A model generated the notes under the pieces. That model was not told where the DNA came from. It saw only the letters and a list, made by a program, of their open reading frames with translations, and made no database searches. Position numbers and translations under genes: made by a program. A stretch of 10,182 nt of DNA from Lentisphaerota bacterium (GTDB lineage Bacteria; Verrucomicrobiota; Kiritimatiellia; RFP12; UBA1067): contig SUVZ01000110.1 in the NCBI GenBank assembly GCA_015061765.1, positions 1 through 10,182 on the forward strand, in the 5' to 3' direction. Below are positions 1 to 5,576 of this stretch, piece by piece. The first letter of the stretch is position 1; each line of letters starts with the position of its first letter.

Positions 1-162
1 GGCCTTCTGCAAGAAGTTCTCTCATCTGGACCGATCTCTTCCTCTCCAACGCCACTGCGCTGGATGCGGTGCTTACGCGGCTCATCGAGCGTCTTGGCGG
101 ATACAGGGACGCAATCCGTTCCGGCGACGCCGGTGCGTTGAGAGAACTTCTTGCAGAAGGCC
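1..162. repeat. Perfect 24-bp inverted repeat at the window edge
   Basis: Bases 1-24 are the exact reverse complement of bases 139-162, with 114 bases between the arms. Pairing stops at 25/138 and cannot be followed to the left because the sequence ends. The right arm encodes a normal TyrA helix (LRELLAEG), whereas the left arm gives a translation that does not fit TyrA. The left arm is therefore the likely copy. A fold-back chimera or an assembly end is more likely than a natural hairpin. Confidence 0.9.
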
Positions 163-188
163 GCCGCGCAAAAGAGAAAGTGCAATAG
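1..188 (+). CDS. tyrA: Prephenate dehydrogenase, C-terminal fragment (5' partial)
   Basis: Codons are in frame from base 3 and end at TAG 186-188, giving about 61 residues. From Trp at bases 27-29 the protein reads WTDLFLSNATALDAVL and then a helix with GDAGALRELLAEGRR. This matches the C-terminal helical dimerisation region of TyrA prephenate dehydrogenases, which typically reads W-x-D-I-F-L-S-N-x3-L-L followed by I-x2-G-D-x3-L-x2-L-L. The enzyme oxidatively decarboxylates prephenate to 4-hydroxyphenylpyruvate in cytoplasmic tyrosine synthesis. The NAD-binding domain and catalytic residues lie outside the window, so a fusion (for example to AroA) cannot be excluded. The six residues before Leu-Ile-Trp (PSARSS) do not resemble the family and come from an inverted copy of the gene's own 3' end, so the first 24 bases may not be native. 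The gene is unrelated in function to the downstream glycan genes. Confidence 0.75.
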   Translation, partial: PSARSSLIWTDLFLSNATALDAVLTRLIERLGGYRDAIRSGDAGALRELLAEGRRAKEKVQ

Positions 189-226
189 TTTATTGATGTG
201 ACTTTATTGAACACGTTTGGATATCA

Positions 227-265
227 TTTTTTTTTGACGAAAAAAAAAATACCACACCTCTGTGG
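227..265 (-). terminator. A/T tract with small hairpin; possible transcription boundary
   Basis: Nine T (227-235), a GACG spacer and ten A (240-249) form an A/T inverted repeat. Next to it is a CCACA (252-256) / TGTGG (261-265) hairpin with a four-base loop. Read on the minus strand, this is a hairpin followed by TA and ten T, the shape of an intrinsic terminator, but the stem is only 5 bp and no minus-strand gene is visible upstream. On the plus strand the nine T come 39 bases after the tyrA stop, with only a weak TGAT/ATCA pairing before them, so they might help end tyrA transcription. The A/T tracts could also simply bend DNA. Confidence 0.25.
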
Positions 266-313
266 GCAAAGAGTGCAACGGCGATTTCTGAAATGAGTCG
301 TTCAAGTGGACCG

Positions 314-350
314 CGGAACAGGGTGGCGACTGTCACCCCGTCCCTGTCCG
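314..350 (+). other. Imperfect hairpin in the leader region
   Basis: CGG-a-ACAGGG (314-323) pairs with CCCTGTCCG (342-350) as a 9-bp stem with one bulged A and an 18-base loop. An alternative 5-bp pairing, GGGTG (321-325) with CACCC, shares part of the same stem. The structure lies about 240 bases before the operon start and upstream of the promoter I favour, so it would be transcribed only from tyrA or from an earlier promoter. The function is unknown. Confidence 0.25.
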
Positions 351-365
351 CTGGAAAGAGGTGTC

Positions 366-375
366 GGAGTACTCC
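366..375. promoter_or_regulatory. 10-bp perfect palindrome, candidate operator
   Basis: GGAGTACTCC is a perfect 10-bp palindrome in non-coding DNA, about 125 bases upstream of the candidate -35 box. It could be a binding site for a dimeric regulator, but I found no second copy nearby and no regulator gene in the window. A palindrome of this length can also occur by chance. Confidence 0.2.
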
Positions 376-386
376 CCGTTCAATCG

Positions 387-423
387 GCAATGTGTTCGAT
401 TAGGAATGCGGTAATGCCATTGC
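387..423 (+). other. Nested small inverted repeat in the leader
   Basis: GCAATG (387-392) pairs with CATTGC (418-423). Inside the loop ATTA (399-402) pairs with TAAT (412-415). The combined stem is interrupted and weak. It is listed because it is one of the few structures in the 400-base gap between tyrA and the operon. Confidence 0.15.
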
Positions 424-500
424 AGCCTGCCTTTGTTGATAGTGTCCGTTATTATGGCAAACTGCGCAATCCGCTGTTTCAATTTTTAGTGTCTTTTCAG

Positions 501-527
501 TTGAAAAAAAAATGTATTTGTTATCAT
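501..527 (+). promoter_or_regulatory. Candidate sigma-70-type promoter of the operon
   Basis: TTGAAA (501-506) serves as a -35 box and TATCAT (522-527) as a -10 box, separated by 15 bases in a very A/T-rich stretch. The spacer is shorter than the usual 16-18 bases, which lowers confidence. Transcription would start near base 534, leaving a leader of roughly 57 bases before the ATG at 591. No other pair of boxes in 189-590 fits better. Confidence 0.4.
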
Positions 528-552
528 TCTAAATCGGTTTAAGGAGTAGTTG

Positions 553-594
553 TTGCATGTAGAGGATAAGCAGGGAGGATTGTGTCCACCATGA
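553..594 (+). CDS. Possible 13-residue leader reading frame coupled to the operon
   Basis: A strong Shine-Dalgarno match, AAGGAG (541-546), is too far from the ATG at 591 to serve it directly. It sits 6 bases before a TTG at 553, which opens a 13-codon frame read as M-HVEDKQGGLCPP. This frame ends at TGA 592-594 and so overlaps the ATG at 591-593 in an ATGA arrangement typical of translational coupling. The same ribosome site also precedes an ATG-TAG start-stop pair (557-562). A TTG start and so short a frame are weak evidence. The layout may be chance, and no attenuator-type codon run is present. Confidence 0.2.
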   Translation: MHVEDKQGGLCPP

Positions 595-3086
595 AAAGTT
601 TTTCAAGGTTTGCCGTTGCGGCGTCACTTTGCGTCGCATTGCCTTCTTTTGCCGATGATTCTTTTATCCGGGAACTGTCGCTGATCGCCGATACCAATGC
701 AGTAATAGAGGTTGCCTCTGGCACCGAGACCGTGATTGAACGCCTCTCCGGCGCGCGCGGAACGATTACCAAGACAGGCGGCGGAAAGCTCCGCATCCTG
801 AAGATGGACAACAGCAAGGTGCGTTTCGATGTGCAGGAAGGAAAGCTCTTTTTCGACAGGCAGATGCCACGTGTCTGCGCCGATGCGTTTCTGCATGTCG
901 ATGCTTCCCGTGCCGACACGCTTGAACTTGAGGAGCAGAATGGTACGAACTTCGTTGTGCGTTGGAACGATGTGCGCGGTAACGGAATGTTTGCGACCAA
1001 CTGCCTTGCAGGACCCTCCTGGAGAACCAACCCCGAGAACCGTAGAGCCTTCATTTCCGACGTGACGCAGAACGGGTTGCAGGTAGTCGATTTCGGCCCG
1101 ATCATGTTCAAGGCGTATACCAACGAGTTTGGAGAAGCTTTAGGTTATGGTGCTACTATGATTTGGAGTAAGACTTGCACCAATGCTTATGAAGTTTACG
1201 AGGTCATCTCTGATACGCCGGAGATAGCGACAATCCCTAATGATTATCCGCAATTTAAGGATAAAGATGGTGTTTGGGCGACATCTTTCCTTTCTTCGTC
1301 CTTGGATAGAGCCGGCAATTATCGTGAGCGAATAGGATCGACATCATGGCCGAATGTCTTCTACGACTCCAGTGTTAATTATGGTTGGTCTCATGGTTTG
1401 GTGTATCATAACGGGACGTTGAAGGCGGCAAACTCAAACGGAGCATCCGGAAAGTTCAGTATCGGCGCGGGATTTTCTCTTCTCGGATTTACGACAAGAG
1501 AATACAATGCCGAGAAGAACTATAGCGACTATGCGGCGCGCCTCAATTCATTTGCCCGTGATTACAATTATACCTTTGGAGGGCAGCGCCTTGCCGAGTA
1601 TCTCATATTCACCAACCGTCTTGATGATGCCGACCGCACAGCTCTCCAGGAATATCTGAATTCAAAATGGAGAGGCAGTTTTACTGTGTCTTATGTTGTT
1701 TCTTCCCTTTCCGTCTCGCCTGGCGCAGATGTGGAATTTGCGGCGGGAGTGTCTGTCAAGATTGCTAATGTTTCAGAAGGCGCAGATTTGACGGTGGAGA
1801 TAGGTTCCTTCGAGCTGAATGCTCTTCTCAATCCCGAAGCATACTTCCACGTTGATGCCGATGCATTGTCGACTCTTTCGCTGGATGAGCAGAATGGAAC
1901 CAATTTCGTCAATCGCTGGGATGACGTACTTTCCAACGGCGTGCATGCCACGGCGTCAACCACAAAATTCGGTAATTGGCTTCCCGATCCGGAGAACCGC
2001 AGACCGTTCGTATCCGAAGAGAAGCTCAACAACCGTCCAGTCATTGATTTCGGTTCACTTCAGGTAGCATCACATACTAACGAATTGGGTTATGGTGTGG
2101 GATACGGAGCAAGCATGAAATGGAGCAAGCGGCTACCGTCTGCGTCGAGGGAACTGTTTACGGTCGTATGTGACACGGATGACGTCAAGACGCTGTACGG
2201 TAGCGGAAACGTAAAAGTAGCGGAGTTTGGACAGGCGTACATCTGTGATCCAGATAAGCAATATGGGTCACGAGGCAAGCTAATGTCAAATAATTGGCCG
2301 TATATTGTACATGACCACGGATACAACAATGAGATAAAGAATGGCTCCATTTACGCAGACGGAGTTCTGAAACACTGGGAGTCAATTGTTGGTGCGGGTT
2401 TCCATGTGATGCAGTTTATTCTTCCAGGATCAAGCGATCGCATGATTCGTCCATCGCAATTCGCCAGTTCTTATGTCAAATACGGAGGTGAGTACAAACG
2501 CGTTCTTGGAGGCACGAAAATTGCGGAATACATTGTGTTTGACCATCCGTTGGATCCCGTGGTACGTACCAACATCTACACTGCACTCCGTACGAAGTGG
2601 TTCAATGATGCGCGTACGGTCAGGAAGTTCGGCAATCTTACGGTTGGTGCCGGAGCGAGCTTGTCGATTCCGTGGAATGATGTAGTTGTCACAAATTGCC
2701 TGACGGTTGGAGGCAATCTGACGGTTGCATCTGTCTCTGCGGCGGCAATCCGTCTTGCATCCACAGCCGCTGACGTATCGGGCAATCTTACGCTTGAAGA
2801 TGGTGCTGCGATCACGGTGGATATGCTTGCCGATGGAACGTTCGCCTCGCTTTCGGCCACGCAACTTGAGTTTTTGGGTGGCGGAAAGGTGGTGTTTTCG
2901 GCTTTGGCGGGCCTCAAACCGAGAGTCGGCGAGATGAAGATTCTGTCTGGCGGTTTCACGGCGCCTCTCGAAAACTTGACTGTAGATGCGTCAGCCATCC
3001 CGAAATTTTCGGTGTGCCTGAAGGAGAAGGAGGACGGGCTTTATGCCGTCGTTTCTCCAAAGGGAACGGTGCTGCTCGTGCGGTAA
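591..3086 (+). CDS. Large secreted protein with two LamG-like segments and an autotransporter-type beta-strand motif
   Basis: The predicted protein has 831 residues. The start is ATG 591, which opens a clear Sec signal peptide (MKSFSRFAVAASLCVALPSFA, cut before DD). GTG 582 is possible, but the GGGAGG at 573-578 is only 3 bases from it and 12 from the ATG. Residues 57-66 (GTITKTGGGK) match the autotransporter-associated beta-strand repeat. Two related segments follow, residues about 97-361 and 417-673. Each opens with H-V-D-A and then EQNGTNFV-x-RW-x-DV-x2-NG-x2-AT, contains PENRR-x-F-x-S and V-x-DFG, and closes with AEY-I-F-x2-L-D and a final K-W. This layout resembles concanavalin A/LamG-like lectin domains of PVC bacteria. 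The last 150 residues are short beta-rich repeats (GNLTV, GNLTLEDGAAI), probably a beta-helix. There is no visible membrane anchor or sorting tail, and the protein ends in LLVR. It is probably extracellular, binding glycan or surface. No catalytic site was recognised. Confidence 0.7.
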   Translation: MKSFSRFAVAASLCVALPSFADDSFIRELSLIADTNAVIEVASGTETVIERLSGARGTITKTGGGKLRILKMDNSKVRFDVQEGKLFFDRQMPRVCADAFLHVDASRADTLELEEQNGTNFVVRWNDVRGNGMFATNCLAGPSWRTNPENRRAFISDVTQNGLQVVDFGPIMFKAYTNEFGEALGYGATMIWSKTCTNAYEVYEVISDTPEIATIPNDYPQFKDKDGVWATSFLSSSLDRAGNYRERIGSTSWPNVFYDSSVNYGWSHGLVYHNGTLKAANSNGASGKFSIGAGFSLLGFTTREYNAEKNYSDYAARLNSFARDYNYTFGGQRLAEYLIFTNRLDDADRTALQEYLNSKWRGSFTVSYVVSSLSVSPGADVEFAAGVSVKIANVSEGADLTVEIGSFELNALLNPEAYFHVDADALSTLSLDEQNGTNFVNRWDDVLSNGVHATASTTKFGNWLPDPENRRPFVSEEKLNNRPVIDFGSLQVASHTNELGYGVGYGASMKWSKRLPSASRELFTVVCDTDDVKTLYGSGNVKVAEFGQAYICDPDKQYGSRGKLMSNNWPYIVHDHGYNNEIKNGSIYADGVLKHWESIVGAGFHVMQFILPGSSDRMIRPSQFASSYVKYGGEYKRVLGGTKIAEYIVFDHPLDPVVRTNIYTALRTKWFNDARTVRKFGNLTVGAGASLSIPWNDVVVTNCLTVGGNLTVASVSAAAIRLASTAADVSGNLTLEDGAAITVDMLADGTFASLSATQLEFLGGGKVVFSALAGLKPRVGEMKILSGGFTAPLENLTVDASAIPKFSVCLKEKEDGLYAVVSPKGTVLLVR
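879..1675 (+). repeat. First copy of an internal about 260-residue LamG-like repeat
   Basis: This segment encodes residues about 97-361 of the repeat protein. Its ends align with the second copy: the opening motif L-E-x2-QNGTNFV-x-RW, PENRR, DFG, then AEYLIF and K-W at the end. The middle part (about 1130-1560) is A/T-rich and hardly aligns with the partner copy. Even the conserved blocks differ at many third positions, so the duplication is old. Confidence 0.6.
1839..2610 (+). repeat. Second copy of the internal LamG-like repeat
   Basis: This segment encodes residues about 417-673 and shares conserved blocks with copy one: QNGTNFV-x-RW-x-DV-x2-NG, PENRR-x-F-x-SE, VIDFG, the GYG-A-x-M-x-WSK segment, GG-x2-AEYIVF and K-W. 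The central part (about 2150-2480) is diverged and A/T-rich. A beta-rich linker of about 55 residues separates the two copies. Confidence 0.6.
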
Positions 3087-3124
3087 GAGATTTTGAAGAA
3101 GTTTAAGACAAGTAAATAAAGAGA

Positions 3125-5575
3125 ATGAATATGAAGAAGTCGATAATGTTGGCGTTAGGTGCTCTGCTTGCCGGAATTGCGTTTGCGGACGGCAAACCGG
3201 TGGCCCTGATGGGTTTTGGCACGGATGTTCGGGCGATGAAGTCGGGAATTGTGGATCAGAGCCGATACGAGTCGGTGTTTCTGGCCGACAAATGGGTGGC
3301 GCCGGCAGATTACGGCAAGTATTCGGTACTGTATTTCGGGGAGAAGCTCCGCGGAGAGTCGAAAGGCAAGAACTGGATCGGCGGCGAAGCTCGTGCGGCC
3401 GCGGAGAAGTTCCTTGCTGAAGGCGGCACCGTGATTGTCGCCGGACGCAGCGCAATGAACGAACTCTTCGGCAAGCCCAGCCGCCGGAATCCCCATCCCT
3501 TGCGCGACAAGGTGATCTACATCGATCAGTCCTACGGACGGATGCTGGCAAACTTCCAGAAGGCCAAGAAACCTCTTTCGTTCCCCGATGACGCCGGAAA
3601 CGACATCCTTACGGCAGAAGGACGCGAGGCGAAGGCGCTTCAGGACAAGTTCATCGCCGCTTTTGCCAAGGCAAAGGGCATTGCGAAGATGCCGGAAGGC
3701 GAGAAGTGGTTGAATGTTCCGCTCGGTGCGCCGGGAACCCTCAAGTTGCCCACCGCCTTCGAAAAGCGCCCGAAGCTCGGCAAGGCCAAGGTTCTGGGCG
3801 ACGGGATCACGATTCTCGACGGCGCCGTCAAGGCGGCAATCGTCGTTCTGCCCGAGGAGTCCGAGTGCAAAAAGCTCGCAGAAGAGCTCAAGTGGCATCT
3901 TGAACAGATGTCCGGCGCCAAGTTTGAAGTAGTCTCCAGCATTCCTGAGAAGGGGCCGGCTATCGTCTACCGCACGCTTGCCTGCCCGAAAGGCTTTTCG
4001 CGCGGGGAGAGCGCATACTTCAAGATCTGGCGCGAGGGCGACAAGGTCATTCTCGCAGGCGAAGATACCGGCAAGAGTCGCGCGACCACGTATCTCCTGG
4101 AGGCGCTCGGCTTCCGATATCTCTGGCCCGGGGCATCTGGAAAGGTAATCCCAAAGAAGTCGAAGATTGTCCTCCCCGACATCTCCGTCGAAGACGCGAC
4201 GCCACTCGTGATCCGTCGCGCCCGCCTCTACCGCCAGCCCGAATACATTGACCATCCGGGCAACCGCGACTTCTGGCGCTGGCACGGCATGAACGACATG
4301 AAGACCATGACAACCGACAAACCGGGAGAATCCGACGGCTACCAGTGGGGGCATTACTACAAGGACTACTATCCCAAATATCGCAAATCGAAGCCCAAAC
4401 TTTTTGCACTCCAGCCCGATGGTACGCGCAATCTCCATCTCGGAACGCATCTGGAACGTCCCACGTTCTGTTTCTCCAATCCCGAACTCGCCGAAATCAC
4501 CGCCCGCCGCAAGATTGCCGAGTTCAATGAAGCTCCCGACAAGAAGGCTTTGTCGCTCTGCCTCCCCGACGGTGGATCTTCGTCTTGGTGTCTTTGCGAA
4601 GAGTGCCGCAAAATGGATCCTGTGAATGCGGCGAAGGGCACTGTTACCGTGTTCTTCCCCGTACGCAAGGCCCTGCCTTACGTCGCATTTACGGACCGGG
4701 TCTTCGCGTACATGAACAGCGTTGCCGAAAAGGTTGCCGCCGTCCACCCCGACAAGCTTCTCGCCACATATGCGTACTCGTGCTACACGGCGGCGCCCGT
4801 GAGCGTGAAGCCTCATCCGAACCTTCTCATACTCTCGGTGGCCGGAAACTACAACAACGCCGCCAACGACGGAGTGGTCGAGCGCAATCTGGTTGCGTGG
4901 CAGAGTTTCGGAAACAAGGTGCTCTGGCGTCCGAATGCCCACGGAGGCTTTCGTGTGACAGCTCCAGACAACTTCGCTCGCCGCATGTTCGCCGATATTT
5001 CGCTGCTTGTCGAAAACCACCTCTTCGGCGTCGACTACGACACGATGTATTCCGACTGGTCCACAAAGTCGTTCACCTACTACATCACCACCAAGGCGCA
5101 CTTCAACCCCGATCGCCTCGACTTCGAGACGTTTGCCGACGACTATTGCCGCCACGGCTTCGGGTCGGCGGCCAAGGCTGTGCGCGAGTTCTACGATCTG
5201 GGCGAGCGCGCCTCGACAGAGGCCGCAAGGCTCAATGCGGAGGACAAGACGGTCGCAGTCAACTGGGCCGAGCGCCAGAAGCGCCAGAACCGTCTCCTCG
5301 GAACGCTTGATTTCGACGCTCTAGATGCCTGCCTCGCCCGTGCGCGCACTGCCGCCGCAGGCAACGAAGAGGTTCTCAAGCGCATCGAAAGGCTGCAGTT
5401 CGGTACGGATCTCGGCCGTTTTACCGCCCGCATTCGCGTAAGCCGTCCGTCCGCACCGACAAATGCTGAACGTGCTGCGTTCTGCAAGCATGTCGAGGAG
5501 TATCTTGCGCGCGATCCTGCGGCCCACGCCTCGCACAAGGCCGTAACTCTTGATTTCCTGAAGGGCGGGAAGTGA
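3125..5575 (+). CDS. Secreted DUF4838 / GH163-like glycoside hydrolase candidate
   Basis: The protein has 816 residues from ATG 3125. ATG 3131 is an alternative with slightly better spacing from a weak AGAG. A signal peptide ends in LLAGIAFA before DG. Residues about 25-200 form an uncharacterised Rossmann-like N-terminal part (FLAEGGTVIVAG). Residues about 225-345 resemble the alpha-glucuronidase/hexosaminidase-type N-terminal domain (AIVVLPEES, AEELKWHLEQMSG, TTYLLEALGFRYLWPG). Residues about 355-640 match DUF4838 (PF16126): FWRWHG near 383, then PDGG-x3-WCLCEEC with Cys 489, 491 and 494. A helical region follows. Some DUF4838 proteins are CAZy GH163 endo-beta-N-acetylglucosaminidases that cut complex N-glycans. 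I infer a similar role here because a GH20 hexosaminidase gene lies downstream, but I cannot identify the catalytic acid. The gene starts 38 bases after the repeat-protein stop, and its stop is 1 base from the next start. It is richer in G+C than the gene before it. Confidence 0.75.
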   Translation: MNMKKSIMLALGALLAGIAFADGKPVALMGFGTDVRAMKSGIVDQSRYESVFLADKWVAPADYGKYSVLYFGEKLRGESKGKNWIGGEARAAAEKFLAEGGTVIVAGRSAMNELFGKPSRRNPHPLRDKVIYIDQSYGRMLANFQKAKKPLSFPDDAGNDILTAEGREAKALQDKFIAAFAKAKGIAKMPEGEKWLNVPLGAPGTLKLPTAFEKRPKLGKAKVLGDGITILDGAVKAAIVVLPEESECKKLAEELKWHLEQMSGAKFEVVSSIPEKGPAIVYRTLACPKGFSRGESAYFKIWREGDKVILAGEDTGKSRATTYLLEALGFRYLWPGASGKVIPKKSKIVLPDISVEDATPLVIRRARLYRQPEYIDHPGNRDFWRWHGMNDMKTMTTDKPGESDGYQWGHYYKDYYPKYRKSKPKLFALQPDGTRNLHLGTHLERPTFCFSNPELAEITARRKIAEFNEAPDKKALSLCLPDGGSSSWCLCEECRKMDPVNAAKGTVTVFFPVRKALPYVAFTDRVFAYMNSVAEKVAAVHPDKLLATYAYSCYTAAPVSVKPHPNLLILSVAGNYNNAANDGVVERNLVAWQSFGNKVLWRPNAHGGFRVTAPDNFARRMFADISLLVENHLFGVDYDTMYSDWSTKSFTYYITTKAHFNPDRLDFETFADDYCRHGFGSAAKAVREFYDLGERASTEAARLNAEDKTVAVNWAERQKRQNRLLGTLDFDALDACLARARTAAAGNEEVLKRIERLQFGTDLGRFTARIRVSRPSAPTNAERAAFCKHVEEYLARDPAAHASHKAVTLDFLKGGK

Positions 5576-5576
5576 T

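Noticed and set aside
190..542. Short frames of 66 (minus) and 78 (plus, GTG start) codons in the leader
   Set aside because: They overlap each other, lack good ribosome sites, cross homopolymer tracts and the promoter, and show no protein-like composition or signal.
582..590. GTG 582 as the start of the repeat protein
   Set aside because: It would leave only 3 bases to GGGAGG and add three residues before a normal Met-Lys signal peptide start. ATG 591 is more natural.
3155..5155. 666-residue open frame on the minus strand opposite the DUF4838 gene
   Set aside because: It lies wholly antisense to a gene with a signal peptide and recognisable domains. Its translation shows no family motif, and long antisense frames are common where G+C-rich codon bias removes stops.
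4585..5310. 241-residue plus-strand frame inside the DUF4838 gene
   Set aside because: It is out of frame with the real gene, Arg-rich and low in complexity, as expected of a shifted reading of G+C-rich codons.
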